This document shows, piece after piece, positions 1 to 8,432 of a stretch of DNA of 35,088 nucleotides. How positions within the stretch are numbered: the stretch's first letter is position 1; each line of letters starts with the position of its first letter. Origin of the DNA: Prochlorococcaceae cyanobacterium jk18x22bins.40 (GTDB lineage Bacteria; Cyanobacteriota; Cyanobacteriia; PCC-6307; Cyanobiaceae); contig JAJDVL010000040.1 in assembly GCA_022826155.1 (NCBI GenBank), forward strand, positions 1 to 35,088, given 5' to 3'. The notes beneath the pieces were generated by a model. That model saw only the letters and a list, made by a program, of their open reading frames with translations. It did no database searches and was not told the origin of the DNA. The translations under genes and the position numbers were made by a program.

Positions 1-139
1 GCAGAAGACCACCCGCCTGGGCGCCGCCCCAGTCAATCCGGGCCTGCCAGAGGCACGGCAACCGCTCCCCTCCCGTCAACTCCAGCAAAGCCAGCTTATG
101 GCTGGTGCTGCCGGCATTCACCACAAGGCTGGTGGGCAT
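1..139 (-). CDS. ackA: Acetate kinase, N-terminal part (cut by window edge)
   Basis: Reading leftward from the ATG at 137-139, the 46 visible codons begin MPTSLVVNAGSTSHKLALLE. This is the N-terminal strand and phosphate-binding loop of acetate kinase (family pattern LVLNAGSSSLKF), an ASKHA-fold enzyme that interconverts acetate + ATP and acetyl phosphate + ADP in the cytoplasm. The Asn and Ser residues of the NAGSTS loop are in place. The rest of the roughly 400-residue protein lies beyond position 1, so integrity cannot be judged. No good Shine-Dalgarno precedes the ATG, but a TTGACA hexamer lies about 60 bases upstream. Propionate or butyrate kinase belongs to the same fold and cannot be fully excluded from 46 residues. 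Confidence 0.75.
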   Translation of the reverse strand, partial: MPTSLVVNAGSTSHKLALLELTGGERLPCLWQARIDWGGAQAGGLL

Positions 140-169
140 GAGGGTGGGAGACAAGGAGGGTGCCTTGAG

Positions 170-203
170 CCTGTTTTAGGAGAAGACAGGCGTAATCTGT
201 CAA
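170..203 (-). promoter_or_regulatory. Candidate ackA promoter with overlapping inverted repeat
   Basis: On the minus strand a perfect -35 hexamer TTGACA (198-203) is followed after 17 bases by a weak -10 candidate CCTAAA, or after 19 bases by TAAAAC. The inverted repeat CCTGT-N11-ACAGG at 171-191 overlaps the -10 area and could be an operator. The placement upstream of ackA fits, but the -10 match is poor and no regulator is identified. Confidence 0.35.
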
Positions 204-290
204 GCCACGAGGGACCGTAGCACCCCGGATGTTGCTGGTGTGCTGCGAGCTTTTCCTTATTTCCAAATTCCTCAGGTCACCACGATTAAA

Positions 291-318
291 ATGGCCCCGA
301 GGATAGCCCCGGGGCCTT
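291..318 (-). terminator. Candidate terminator of futA
   Basis: A perfect 7-bp inverted repeat (GGCCCCG at 293-299, CGGGGCC at 310-316) is followed, in the minus-strand sense, by ATTTTAATC, a short T-rich tail. It lies about 75 bases past the futA stop and fits an intrinsic terminator, although the T tract is interrupted. Confidence 0.5.
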
Positions 319-338
319 CGGTCGCCCAGTTGCGCAAC

Positions 339-370
339 GGTTTCGGGGCAGCAACTCCGGCCCCGAAACC
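339..370. terminator. Strong hairpin just downstream of futA
   Basis: GGTTTCGGGGC (339-349) and GCCCCGAAACC (360-370) form a perfect 11-bp stem around a 10-base loop, starting 20 bases after the futA stop. There is no T tract on the minus-strand side. It may stabilise the futA mRNA 3' end or act together with the second hairpin at 293-316. Confidence 0.45.
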
Positions 371-389
371 CATCACCCATAGCGCAGCG

Positions 390-1442
390 TTACTGCCCCC
401 AGCCGTTGGCCTCCATCAAACGGATGGCGCTGGCGTTGTTGCGCCCCAAGGTGGCGGCACTCACGTTGTCCTCGTTGAAGGATCCCCAGGCCTGAAGCAC
501 GGGATCGGAGCCGGTGCCGCGGACGGGGTACTCCCGGTTGGCCTTGGCGTAATCCGCGCTCTCGTCAGCGAGAAACTCAATGAAGCGCTGCGCTGCTTCC
601 GGGTGGGGACTGTTGGCCGTAACGCCCGCGCCGCTGATGTTCACGTGAACCCTGTCGGGCCAGGCGATCACCACCTTGTCGGCAAGGGCCTTGTCCTCAG
701 GACCTTTATCCCCGCTTTGCCGCTGACCAAGGTAGTAGGTGTTCACCACGGCCACACCGCAGTCTCCACGCCCGACAGCGCGAATCTGATCCCCGTCGCT
801 GGAGAAGAAGGGCTGCGCCAGGTCATCCACGATGTCCTGTACCCAGACAGAGGTTTTGACCTCGCCCATGCGCTCAAGCTGATAGGCCACAAGAGACTGG
901 TTGTAGGGGCTCTTGCTGTTGCGCAGGCAGAGCTTGCCGTCCAGGGCAGGATCGGCCAGGTCTGCATAGCTGGTAATGGTGCCGGGATCGACGACGTCCG
1001 GGTTGACCACAGGAACCCGGAAGCGACGGGTGAGGCCAAACCAGCGATCTTCCGGATCACGAAGATGGGCTGGAACCTTGGCGCGCAACTCCGGGGAGGA
1101 GATGCTGCGGAAAATGCCGGTCTCGGCAGCGCGAGCCAACCTGGATGCGTCCACCAGAATGATCACGTCGGCTGTGGGCTGCACACCGAGGGCCTGCCGG
1201 CTGAGCAGAACGTCGCCGCTGCTTTCCAGGAGATTGACCTTGATGCCGGTTTCGGCTGTAAATCTGTCGTAAAAATCTTTATCGGTATTGTAATGACGGG
1301 CTGAGTACACATTGAGTTCCTGGGGCATGGCTTGAGCCTGTCCACCCGACAAGAAATCGATCATGGAAGCGGCACCCAAGGCGCCAACGGCAGCAATGAT
1401 GGCCAAAGCAGTCCTCACAATGCGGCTGGCTGATTGCGTCAT
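390..1442 (-). CDS. futA: Fe3+ ABC transporter substrate-binding protein (FutA/IdiA type)
   Basis: This 350-residue extracytoplasmic solute-binding protein captures ferric iron for an ABC importer. Residues 1-38 look like a signal peptide: basic start, hydrophobic stretch, cleavage near AQA-MP. The motif NVYSARHYNTD follows. The iron ligands known from Synechocystis FutA (a His-Tyr pair, one central Tyr and a Tyr pair) have clear equivalents at H50, Y51, Y180 (SPYNQS), Y236 and Y237 (NTYYLGQ), so the site looks intact. The length is normal for the family. The ATG at 1442 is preceded by an AT-rich region shared with the divergent ubiH-like gene and by no strong Shine-Dalgarno. The permease and ATPase genes are not in the window, as is usual for unlinked futA in cyanobacteria. 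Confidence 0.9.
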   Translation of the reverse strand: MTQSASRIVRTALAIIAAVGALGAASMIDFLSGGQAQAMPQELNVYSARHYNTDKDFYDRFTAETGIKVNLLESSGDVLLSRQALGVQPTADVIILVDASRLARAAETGIFRSISSPELRAKVPAHLRDPEDRWFGLTRRFRVPVVNPDVVDPGTITSYADLADPALDGKLCLRNSKSPYNQSLVAYQLERMGEVKTSVWVQDIVDDLAQPFFSSDGDQIRAVGRGDCGVAVVNTYYLGQRQSGDKGPEDKALADKVVIAWPDRVHVNISGAGVTANSPHPEAAQRFIEFLADESADYAKANREYPVRGTGSDPVLQAWGSFNEDNVSAATLGRNNASAIRLMEANGWGQ

Positions 1443-1728
1443 GAATGGGAAGTTTTAGTCATTCTGACTCTAGACGACCTGAATATAAAGTACAAGCAAC
1501 AACTTCTACAAAACTTGCTAACTTATCGATCTTTTGAGGCGCACTATTTATGCATAATCTAGATATTATTGATACATAAAGCTGTGATATAATTGTCTAC
1601 CCCCGGTCCTGGCGGCCAGCGCCTAGGGGGCACCACGAAAAACAAGAAAGGCCACAACGGATTTCGAGGTTCCCTAGGGTCATCGCCTGCACCTTCAGCA
1701 AGGCTGCCGCTCCCTTTCCGCATCCCCC
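1443..1728. promoter_or_regulatory. AT-rich divergent intergenic region (futA / ubiH-like)
   Basis: These 286 bases have no gene. The stretch from about 1460 to 1600 is much more AT-rich than its neighbours. It holds TATATT-like hexamers on the minus strand (plus-strand sequence near 1480-1490) that could serve futA. It also holds ATAAT-CTAGAT-ATTAT (1554-1569), an AT-rich palindrome in a position where a Fur site would be expected, and a plus-strand extended -10 near 1588. From about 1600 the sequence returns to GC-rich leader of the downstream gene. Confidence 0.4.
1585..1593 (+). promoter_or_regulatory. Extended -10 promoter element (TGnTATAAT)
   Basis: TGATATAAT at 1585-1593 is a perfect extended -10 box, facing the ubiH-like gene that starts at 1729. 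No -35 hexamer at normal spacing is evident, which an extended -10 can tolerate. It implies a 5' leader of about 130 bases. Confidence 0.45.
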
Positions 1729-2994
1729 TTGTCGCAGACACGCCCCGTCAGCCTGCCACCCTGCCGCGCCCTGGTGGTCGGGGCGGGATTGACCGGTTGC
1801 CTGGCCGCCCTGGCCCTGGCCCGCGCCGGTTGGGTGGTGGTGGTGGTGGATCCCCTCCAGCGGGACACCCTCCTCAGCCGCCGGCGGGCCTACGCCCTCA
1901 GCCAATCCAGCCTGGCCCTGCTCCAGCAACTGGGGTTGGCCGCCGCCCTGGCGTCCCACCTTTGGGGCTTTGACCAGCTCACCCTTCAGGCCAACCGGGG
2001 GCGTTCTCAGGCCCGGATCCACCACAGCGATCTTCCCCCGGACACACCCCCTGCCATTGGCTGGATTGCGGAGCACCGCCCGGTGATGACCACCCTGCTG
2101 GGCCACCTGGACCAATCCCCGGCGGTTACCCTGAAGTTGGGCCTCCTCGACGGGGGTCCATCCTCCCCCGGGGGTGCTGGTGGAGCTGAGGACCACGCCT
2201 GGGACCTGGTTGTGGCAGCGGATGGCCACGGGAGCAGGACACGCCAAACCATGGGGGTGCATTGCTGGGGATGGCGTTATGACCAGAGCTGCATCACGGT
2301 GCAGGTGACCCTCCAGGGCGGGGATTCCACTCGAGCCTGGGAGGTGTTTCGGGATGAGGGGCCGCTGGCGGTGCTGCCCATGGGTCAGGGGCGTGCCCAG
2401 GTTGTCTGGTCCATGTCCCGCAGGCGTGCCGTCACCTTGACAGCCATGGACCCGGGGGGTTTTTCCCGTGCATTGGCCGCAGTGCTCCCCAAGGGGGTGG
2501 AGCTCATGGCGGTGTGCAGCACCCCTCAGGCCTTTCCCGTGGGCTTGCAACTGGCCCAACGCTTCCAGCGGGATAACGTGCTCCTGCTGGGGGAAGCCGC
2601 CCATTGTTGCCACCCCCTGGGGGGGCAGGGTCTCAATCTGTGCTGGCGCGACGTGGGCTGCCTCCACGTCCTGGCTTGCAGGGTTGGCAAGGGGCAGCGA
2701 TCCATCAACTGGCTGCTGCATCGCTATGGCCGCCAGCGGTGGCTGGACACGGTGGCCACCCTGCTGGTGACCGACGGCCTGCTGCGGCTCTTCACGCCTG
2801 GCCGCTGGACACCGGTCCGGTGGCTGCTTGCCCCCTTGCAACGTTTTTCTCTTGCAGTCCTGGACCGTTGGGGACCGCTGCGCTCTCTGGTGCTGCAAGC
2901 CATGGTCTACGGCTGGGGGAACCATCAGCGCTGTAGCGTGCCTCAGTCGTACGCAAGCAGGCTCTCGCAAGCCACACCAGTGGGAAGACGCTGA
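1729..2994 (+). CDS. FAD-dependent hydroxylase, UbiH/Coq6 family
   Basis: This 421-residue flavoprotein monooxygenase is of the type that hydroxylates aromatic quinone precursors; in cyanobacteria a UbiH homologue has been linked to plastoquinone synthesis. The N-terminal FAD motif is VVGAGLTGCLAALALARAG (about residues 16-34), followed by the central 'VVAADGHGSRTRQ' segment (DG motif). The C-terminal FAD motif LLLGEAAHCCHPLGGQGLNL carries Glu where most UbiH proteins have Asp (GDAAH). The start is TTG: an in-frame TAG at 1675 closes the frame and no ATG or GTG lies between it and 1729. The 3' end overlaps the convergent apt gene by 52 bases. The substrate cannot be read from sequence. Confidence 0.8.
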   Translation: MSQTRPVSLPPCRALVVGAGLTGCLAALALARAGWVVVVVDPLQRDTLLSRRRAYALSQSSLALLQQLGLAAALASHLWGFDQLTLQANRGRSQARIHHSDLPPDTPPAIGWIAEHRPVMTTLLGHLDQSPAVTLKLGLLDGGPSSPGGAGGAEDHAWDLVVAADGHGSRTRQTMGVHCWGWRYDQSCITVQVTLQGGDSTRAWEVFRDEGPLAVLPMGQGRAQVVWSMSRRRAVTLTAMDPGGFSRALAAVLPKGVELMAVCSTPQAFPVGLQLAQRFQRDNVLLLGEAAHCCHPLGGQGLNLCWRDVGCLHVLACRVGKGQRSINWLLHRYGRQRWLDTVATLLVTDGLLRLFTPGRWTPVRWLLAPLQRFSLAVLDRWGPLRSLVLQAMVYGWGNHQRCSVPQSYASRLSQATPVGRR

Positions 2995-3485
2995 CGGCCC
3001 GCCAAATCCCGAAGCTCGGCAATAAAGCCATAGCCGCACACCCGGGCCCCTGCCATCTCCACCAGAGTGGTGCAGGCCTCCGCGGTGCCGCCTGTGGCCA
3101 GGAGATCGTCCACGATCAGCACCGCCTGCCCCGCCCGGATGTCCTCCTGGTGAACTTCCAGGCGGTCTGTGCCGTATTCCAGCACGTAATCCACCCCATA
3201 GGTTGGCCGAGGCAGCTTGCCAGGCTTGCGGACCGGCACAAATCCCACTCCCATGGCGTAGGCCATGGGCGGTCCCACCAGGAAGCCCCGGGCCTCGATT
3301 CCCACAACGGCCTCACAACCCATGGGGCGACAGCGCGTAACCAACTGATCCACCAGCGTCCGCAGGGCCGTGGCATCGGCAAACAGAGGCGTGAGATCCC
3401 GAAAGGCAATGCCGGGCTTAGGGAAGCCCGGCACCGTTTGCACCAACTGCAGCAGACTCTCAGCGGACGGAGGAGGCGCCGACAT
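2943..3485 (-). CDS. apt: Adenine phosphoribosyltransferase
   Basis: This 180-residue purine salvage enzyme makes AMP from adenine and PRPP in the cytoplasm. Recognisable features are PGFPKPGIAFRDLTPL near the N-terminus, EARGFLVG, VPVRKPGKLP (flexible loop) and the PRPP-binding signature VLIVDDLLATGGTA at about residues 122-135. Length and domain order are those of bacterial Apt. It is transcribed toward the ubiH-like gene, overlapping its 3' end. It is divergent from the DUF3038 gene with only 39 bases between starts, so its promoter must lie in that gap or inside the neighbour. Confidence 0.95.
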   Translation of the reverse strand: MSAPPPSAESLLQLVQTVPGFPKPGIAFRDLTPLFADATALRTLVDQLVTRCRPMGCEAVVGIEARGFLVGPPMAYAMGVGFVPVRKPGKLPRPTYGVDYVLEYGTDRLEVHQEDIRAGQAVLIVDDLLATGGTAEACTTLVEMAGARVCGYGFIAELRDLAGRQRLPTGVACESLLAYD

Positions 3486-3524
3486 GGACAGGGGAGTTGG
3501 CAGGGCAGTTAGCGTAATGGCACC

Positions 3525-4172
3525 ATGGCTGTGCTGCTTTTGCTGGCGTTACGCTTGAAGGCCCACCCCCATCCGGAATCAGCCCCGACAGTGGCTGACG
3601 ACATAGACCCTCTCCAGCTCCAGCAGGACGATGCAGGCTTCCCGGACAGGCCGGAGCCCAGTCTGGTTGGCCGCCACGGCCTGCAACAACTGGACTTGCT
3701 GATGACCACGCTGGAGGCACTGGACTTCAGGTGCGGCGAGGGGATGGTGGCCAGCCTGCAGCGGAAGGGGGTCGCCACAGGCGCCATGGGCCGGGTGGAA
3801 TTCTGGAAGTGGCGCACCACCAACCCCCTGCGGCTCACCATGCGACGCAACCGACTCAAGCAGGCGCAAGTTATGGCCATGGTGGCTCTGGTGTGCGACA
3901 TGGCGGCACGGGTCTACCCCCTGCTGCACCAGTTGGTGTCCGTGCGGGAGGAGCCGTCCGTTGCCGAGGCCCGCTGGGCGCTGCTGACCGGACGGCTGCA
4001 AGACCTGATCCGGCAGCGCATGAATCCCAAGCGGGCAGCCATGCAGAATTTTGCCGATGATGAGTACGCCCTTGCCATGACCAAGACCATGGTCCGCACC
4101 CTGATATTTTCCGCAGGCCCCGGCGGCCAACAACGCCTCCTGGCCAGTCTCCAGGACGGAATGCGGCCCTGA
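3525..4172 (+). CDS. DUF3038 family protein
   Basis: This 215-residue protein of unknown function resembles the cyanobacterial DUF3038 family. The core runs from GLQQLDLLMTTLEALDF (about residue 52) through WKWRTTNPLRL and the C-terminal RMNPKRAAMQNF. The first 45 residues are poorly conserved in character and the true start could lie further in. The DUF4335 gene follows after 11 bases, an arrangement I recall from other picocyanobacteria, so the two proteins probably work together. It is soluble, with no signal peptide. Family assignment is from memory of the pattern. Confidence 0.7.
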   Translation: MAVLLLLALRLKAHPHPESAPTVADDIDPLQLQQDDAGFPDRPEPSLVGRHGLQQLDLLMTTLEALDFRCGEGMVASLQRKGVATGAMGRVEFWKWRTTNPLRLTMRRNRLKQAQVMAMVALVCDMAARVYPLLHQLVSVREEPSVAEARWALLTGRLQDLIRQRMNPKRAAMQNFADDEYALAMTKTMVRTLIFSAGPGGQQRLLASLQDGMRP

Positions 4173-4183
4173 CGTCACTAACC

Positions 4184-4834
4184 ATGCACACAATTCAGTA
4201 CATGCTTCTGGGCTGCCGTCTCCACTTGGTGGGTCAGGGTGTCGAGGACGGGGACAACAGCACCATCACGGAGTTGAAGCAGTTCACCCTGAATCTGGAG
4301 GACCATGTCTCCCTCGTGGGCGACCGTCCCCATCTGGAGGCGCTGGTGGAAACCCTGCTCCCCTATGCCCGCCACATCGTCAGCGCTCAGGCCAGGGAAT
4401 GCAAGAGCGCCAACGGGAAGGTCTCCATCACCCCATGGCACCGGGGCCATCGCCTGCGGCTTCGGAACGAGAACGGCAGCACAAGAAACGACGTGCAGTT
4501 GGACGACGGGGAATTGGCCAATATGGTGCGTTGCCTGGACGCCGTGATCCATGATCCCCGCTTCCAACTGGACATCACGGCTCCACCCATGCAGGGCTTG
4601 CGGGAGCGGGAGTTGCTCAACCGTCTCCCTCTGAGACGCCGTCTTGCCGCCCCTCTGGGTGGGTTGGTGCTGACCATGGCCCTGATGGGTTTGGGCTTCC
4701 TCATTCCCGTGCCGGAGCGGGTTCGGGTCACCGATTCCGAAGACCGGCAGGAAGACACCACGGCCGTTGAGACCATTGAAGAGCAGGTCATCCCTGTTGA
4801 AGTTGAACCGGAAACAGAGACCCCTAGCCCCTAG
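4184..4834 (+). CDS. DUF4335 family protein, single C-terminal membrane segment
   Basis: This 216-residue protein resembles cyanobacterial DUF4335. It starts [18 protein letters not shown], a beta-strand-rich domain of about 150 residues, followed by one hydrophobic segment (about 153-172, [20 protein letters not shown]). It ends in an acidic Glu/Thr/Pro-rich tail. It likely sits in a membrane with most of the protein on one face. It follows the DUF3038 gene by 11 bases and probably shares its mRNA. Its TAG stop overlaps the TAG of convergent rsmH in a shared CTAG. Function is unknown. Confidence 0.7.
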   Translation: MHTIQYMLLGCRLHLVGQGVEDGDNSTITELKQFTLNLEDHVSLVGDRPHLEALVETLLPYARHIVSAQARECKSANGKVSITPWHRGHRLRLRNENGSTRNDVQLDDGELANMVRCLDAVIHDPRFQLDITAPPMQGLRERELLNRLPLRRRLAAPLGGLVLTMALMGLGFLIPVPERVRVTDSEDRQEDTTAVETIEEQVIPVEVEPETETPSP

Positions 4835-5709
4835 ACGCGGCGGGCAAGACGCAGCTTGGCGGAGCGGCTGCGGGGATTGCGGGCCACTTCCTCAGGCTCG
4901 GCGATGAGCGGTTTGCGGGTCAGTCGCTCCAGACGGGAATCGCTGAGGAAGGCCCGTTTCACCATGCGGTCTTCCAGGGAGTGAAAGCTGATGACAGCGA
5001 AGATGCCCCCTGGCAGCAGCCAGTCCGGCCCCCGCTGCAGGAAGGTGGCAAGGGCTTCCGGTTCCTGGTTGACCGCCATGCGCAGCGCCTGAAAGGTGCG
5101 GGTGGCCGGGTGGATGCGGCCGTAACGCTGCCGGGGGGGATAGGCACCGGCAACGGCTGCCGCCAGATCCGTGGTGCTGGCAAAGGGGCGGCGGGCCACC
5201 AGCCGGCGGGCAATGGCCCGGGCGCGGCGGTCTTCCCCATGGGTGCGAATCAACGCGGCCAGTTCCACTTCGCTGAGCCGCTGCAAAAGCTGGGCTGCCG
5301 TTTCCCCTGTCTCGGGATTCATGCGCATGTCCACGGGGCCGGCATGGCGGAGGCTGAAGCCCCGCTCCGCCCGCTCCAACTGAGGGCTGCTCACCCCCAG
5401 ATCCGCCAGCACCCCACTGAAACGCTGCGGCGCCGGGGGCTCATAGTGGGCAAAGTTGCAATGGTTGATGTGCCAGCGGTCTTCAAAGGGGGCCAGCGCC
5501 ACGGCGGCAGCCCGGCAGGCGACGGGATCCTGGTCAAGGCCGGTGAGTCGACCGTGGGGATGGGCCGCCAGCAGGAGGCTGCTGTGGCCGGCGCCGCCAA
5601 TGGTGCAATCCAGCCAGTGTTCCGGCTGGGGCATGGCCGCAAAGCCGGCCAACACCTGTTGGGCGAGAACGGGCTGATGGCAATAGGAGCCGGGTCGGGT
5701 TGCGGCCAT
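4831..5709 (-). CDS. rsmH: 16S rRNA (cytosine-1402-N4)-methyltransferase
   Basis: This 292-residue SAM-dependent enzyme (MraW/RsmH) methylates N4 of C1402 in the ribosomal P site. Visible motifs are the N-terminal [13 protein letters not shown], the SAM loop [23 protein letters not shown], and the family block [21 protein letters not shown]. Further on are [18 protein letters not shown] and, near the C-terminus, [16 protein letters not shown]. All blocks are present in order and length is normal. The ATG at 5707-5709 overlaps a possible ATG of bioF on the other strand. Confidence 0.95.
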   Translation of the reverse strand: MAATRPGSYCHQPVLAQQVLAGFAAMPQPEHWLDCTIGGAGHSSLLLAAHPHGRLTGLDQDPVACRAAAVALAPFEDRWHINHCNFAHYEPPAPQRFSGVLADLGVSSPQLERAERGFSLRHAGPVDMRMNPETGETAAQLLQRLSEVELAALIRTHGEDRRARAIARRLVARRPFASTTDLAAAVAGAYPPRQRYGRIHPATRTFQALRMAVNQEPEALATFLQRGPDWLLPGGIFAVISFHSLEDRMVKRAFLSDSRLERLTRKPLIAEPEEVARNPRSRSAKLRLARRV

Positions 5710-5764
5710 GACCGCAGATTACCTAGTCTCGCTGCCGAGGTTCATGGCCGGTTCGGTTTCTCCC

Positions 5765-6955
5765 ATGCAAGACCCGGAGGAGATGCCCCGGGATCCTTTG
5801 GCGTTTGCCCGGCAGGCGCTCCAGCGGCTGCCCGCGGCCCTGCGGCGCCGGGAGCGGTGTTTTGCGCCCTGTGCAGAAGGCCTGCGGAGCGAGGCCGCCA
5901 CGGGGCCGCCCCTGGTGGACTTCAGCAGCAACGACTACCTGGGCCTAGCGCAGGCAGCGGAAGGCAGCCATGGCCCTGGTGCGGTGGCCGCCGGCAGCGG
6001 CGGGGCCGGGGCATCGCCCCTGGTCACGGGTCTGCGGCCCGTCCATCAGCAGTTGCGGCAGTCGCTTTGTGCATGGCTGGGGCGGGAGCGGGTGTTCCTG
6101 TTCCCCAGTGGTTTTCAGGCCAACGTGAGCCTGCTGGCCGCTGTGGCGGATCGCCGTTGCCTGGTGGTGGCGGACCGCCTCTGCCACCATTCCCTGTTGT
6201 TGGGGGTGCGCTCCAGCGGCGCCGCGTTACAGCGCTTTGCCCACAACGACCTGGACGACCTGGAACGACGGCTCGCCACGGCGCAGCGGCAGCACCCGGA
6301 GCGGCGGCTGGTGGTGGTGAGCGAGAGCCTCTTCAGCATGGAAGGCACCAGCCCGGACGTGGCGGGCCTTTCCGGGCTGTGTGGGCGGTTCGGGGCCCTG
6401 CTGGTGCTGGATGAGGCCCATGCCCTGGGGGTGTTGGGTCCCCTTGGCCGTGGCCTGGCCTGGGGGCTGCCCCATGTCCACGTGGTGGTAGGCACCTTTG
6501 GCAAGGCCCTGGGCAGTGGTGGGGCCATGGTGGCCGTGGATGATGGGGTGCTGGGGGACTATCTGCTCCAGTTCTGTGGCGGCTACCGCTATTCCACAGC
6601 TCTGGCCCCTGCCCTGGCGGCCGCCACCCTGGCCAACCTGCAACGGCTGCCCGGCCTGGAGCCGGAGCGCCAGGCCCTGTTGGCCAGGTCCCGGCAGTTG
6701 CGCCAGCGTTTGGTGGCCATGGGTTATCCCCGTCCCCCCGGCCATGGACCGGTGGTGCCCGTGCTGGTGGGGGACGAGACACTGGCCATGGGGCTCCAGC
6801 AGCGGCTGGAGGATGCCGGGCTCCTGGTGGCCGCCATTCGCCCCCCCACCGTGCCCCCCGGCACGGCCCGCCTGCGGGTGGTGCTGCGCCATGGCCAGCC
6901 TCCCCAGGCCATGGAAACCTTGGTGCAGACTCTTCTTGCCGAGCAACGCAGATGA
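5765..6955 (+). CDS. bioF: 8-amino-7-oxononanoate synthase
   Basis: This PLP enzyme condenses pimeloyl-ACP (or -CoA) with L-alanine, the first step of the biotin ring pathway. Motifs are DFSSNDYLGLA near the N-terminus, GSGGAGASPLVTG, FPSGFQANVSLL, VSESLFSMEGTSPD, LVLDEAHALGVLG and the PLP-lysine block VGTFGKALGSGGA. The frame is open to an ATG at 5708, which would overlap the rsmH start. Family alignment favours a start at ATG 5765 or 5783 (MPRDPLAFARQAL), and 5765 is chosen with low certainty. The TGA stop overlaps the bioK ATG (ATGA), so translation is likely coupled. First gene of a bioF-bioK-bioC operon. Confidence 0.92.
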   Translation: MQDPEEMPRDPLAFARQALQRLPAALRRRERCFAPCAEGLRSEAATGPPLVDFSSNDYLGLAQAAEGSHGPGAVAAGSGGAGASPLVTGLRPVHQQLRQSLCAWLGRERVFLFPSGFQANVSLLAAVADRRCLVVADRLCHHSLLLGVRSSGAALQRFAHNDLDDLERRLATAQRQHPERRLVVVSESLFSMEGTSPDVAGLSGLCGRFGALLVLDEAHALGVLGPLGRGLAWGLPHVHVVVGTFGKALGSGGAMVAVDDGVLGDYLLQFCGGYRYSTALAPALAAATLANLQRLPGLEPERQALLARSRQLRQRLVAMGYPRPPGHGPVVPVLVGDETLAMGLQQRLEDAGLLVAAIRPPTVPPGTARLRVVLRHGQPPQAMETLVQTLLAEQRR

Positions 6956-7659
6956 CCCTCCAGCTTCTGGCCATGCATGGCTGGTCGTCCCAGGCGGACC
7001 ACTGGCAGCCCTGGATCGAGGCGTTTGCCGCCAAGGGCTGGTGCTGCCGCTGCGGAGAGCGGGGCTATGGGCAGCAGCCCCCCGCCATGCCCGGATGGGG
7101 TCAGGGGGGCCTGCGGGTGGTGATAGCCAGTTCCATGGGCATTCACCTCATGGACGAAGCAATGCTGGCCGCCGCCGAAGCGGTGGTGTTGCTGGCCAGT
7201 TTTGGGCGCTTCGTGCCCCAGGGCCTCCCCGGCACAAGGCTACGCCTGCAACTGGCCACCATGGATCAACTCCTCAAACGGGACCGTTTGGCAGAGCTGT
7301 TTGCGCGGTTTCGGATGGAGGTGGCGGCGCCACTGCCGGTGGAGGCTCTACCTGAGGGGTTGCCGGCAGCGGCGGTGTCTGCCGACGGCATCCAGCGGTT
7401 GCGGCAGGACCTGGCCAAACTGGGGCAACTCCAGGACCTGCCGTCCACCTTCCCCCGCCAAGTGCCCGTGTTGAACGTGGAGGCCGCAGAAGATCACATT
7501 GTTCATCCCCGGGCTCGGCAGGCGCTGCGGCAGGCGCTGCCCACAGCGGACCACCTGCTCCTGAGCGGCTCCGGTCATGCCCTGTTGGACGAAGGGCTCA
7601 TCCCCCGGGTGACGGCCTGGCTGGAGCAGCTCCCTGAGCGCAGGGTATCCCTTCGGTGA
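6952..7659 (+). CDS. bioK: Alpha/beta hydrolase, probable pimeloyl-ACP methyl ester esterase (BioK/BioH role)
   Basis: This 235-residue alpha/beta hydrolase lies between bioF and bioC, where the esterase that removes the methyl group from pimeloyl-ACP methyl ester is expected. It opens MTLQLLAMHGWSSQADHW (oxyanion HGW). The nucleophile elbow is ASSMG with S61, and candidate Asp and His are in EAAEDHIVHP and SGSGHALLDEG. BioK is the esterase type described for Synechococcus and Prochlorococcus; the symbol rests on context and lineage rather than alignment. It overlaps bioF by 4 bases (ATGA) and bioC by 4 bases (GTGA). BioH- or BioG-like classification is the alternative. Confidence 0.7.
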   Translation: MTLQLLAMHGWSSQADHWQPWIEAFAAKGWCCRCGERGYGQQPPAMPGWGQGGLRVVIASSMGIHLMDEAMLAAAEAVVLLASFGRFVPQGLPGTRLRLQLATMDQLLKRDRLAELFARFRMEVAAPLPVEALPEGLPAAAVSADGIQRLRQDLAKLGQLQDLPSTFPRQVPVLNVEAAEDHIVHPRARQALRQALPTADHLLLSGSGHALLDEGLIPRVTAWLEQLPERRVSLR

Positions 7660-8432
7660 CGAACCTGGGTGCTGGCGTCAGGTGTGTCACGGGACCGGCG
7701 GCAGCGGCGGCCTACGTGCAGGAGGCCAGGCTGCAACGGGGTGTGGCGCGGCGATTGGCAACGCTGTGGCGCTGCACCATGGCCAATCGCTTGCCGCCGG
7801 GGCCACGGTTGGACCTGGGGGGCGGTGCGGGCGCCCTGGCTCTGGCCCTGGCCAGCAAGGGATGCCCGCCACTGGAAGTGGTGGATTGCAGCGTGTCCCT
7901 GCTGCGCCTGGCAACGGGGCTGCAGGTGCGCCCGTGGAATCTGGAGCGGAGACTGCCCGTGGCGGAGCCGGCCCTGCTGGCCAGCAACTTTGCGCTCCAC
8001 TGGCTGAGCCAGCCGTTGGTGAGCCTTGACCAATGGTGTCAAGCCTTGCGATCCGGTGGCCAACTGCTGCTGGCGGTGCCCACCTCCGGCAGCTTCACCA
8101 GTTGGCGCCAGGCTGCACATCAGGCGGCTGTGCCCTGGACAGGTCTCCCCCTCCCATCGGCTCAACAGTTGCAAGAGGTGCTGGCCACCCACCTGCAACT
8201 GCACCATTGCAGTCTCCTGCAGCGACGCCAGGGCTGGCCCTCCGCTTTGGCCTTCTTCCGGCACCTGAAACGCTCGGATCTCACGGGCGGCGCCAGCGGC
8301 CGCCTGGGGCCAGGGGAGTTGCGCCGGTTGGATCGCTGTTGGCCCAGAGGCCTTCAGGGCCGTGTGACTGTGGAATGGGAGGTGTTGATGGTGGTGGGGG
8401 AGAAATCGAGGGGTGTGGTGGTCCCTCCTTAA
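7656..8432 (+). CDS. bioC: Malonyl-ACP O-methyltransferase (BioC-like)
   Basis: This 258-residue class I SAM methyltransferase has motif I LDLGGGAGALALALA at about residues 52-66, the acidic residue at VVDCSVS, and a post-motif block LLASNFALHWLSQP typical of BioC. BioC methylates malonyl-ACP so that fatty acid synthase can extend it to pimeloyl-ACP methyl ester, which the upstream esterase cleaves. The GTG start overlaps the bioK stop. The 3' end shares TTAA with convergent pyrC. No bioD or bioA follows, so later biotin steps must be encoded elsewhere. Confidence 0.8.
   Translation: MTNLGAGVRCVTGPAAAAAYVQEARLQRGVARRLATLWRCTMANRLPPGPRLDLGGGAGALALALASKGCPPLEVVDCSVSLLRLATGLQVRPWNLERRLPVAEPALLASNFALHWLSQPLVSLDQWCQALRSGGQLLLAVPTSGSFTSWRQAAHQAAVPWTGLPLPSAQQLQEVLATHLQLHHCSLLQRRQGWPSALAFFRHLKRSDLTGGASGRLGPGELRRLDRCWPRGLQGRVTVEWEVLMVVGEKSRGVVVPP

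Noticed and set aside
240-1304. 354-codon plus-strand frame opposite futA
   Set aside because: The minus-strand product has a signal peptide and a complete FutA ligand set; the plus-strand product has no recognisable domain.
1597-3039. Long 480-codon open frame on the minus strand
   Set aside because: It is antisense to the ubiH-like gene, low-complexity in Gly/His/Gln/Pro, with no family resemblance. High GC makes such shadows common.
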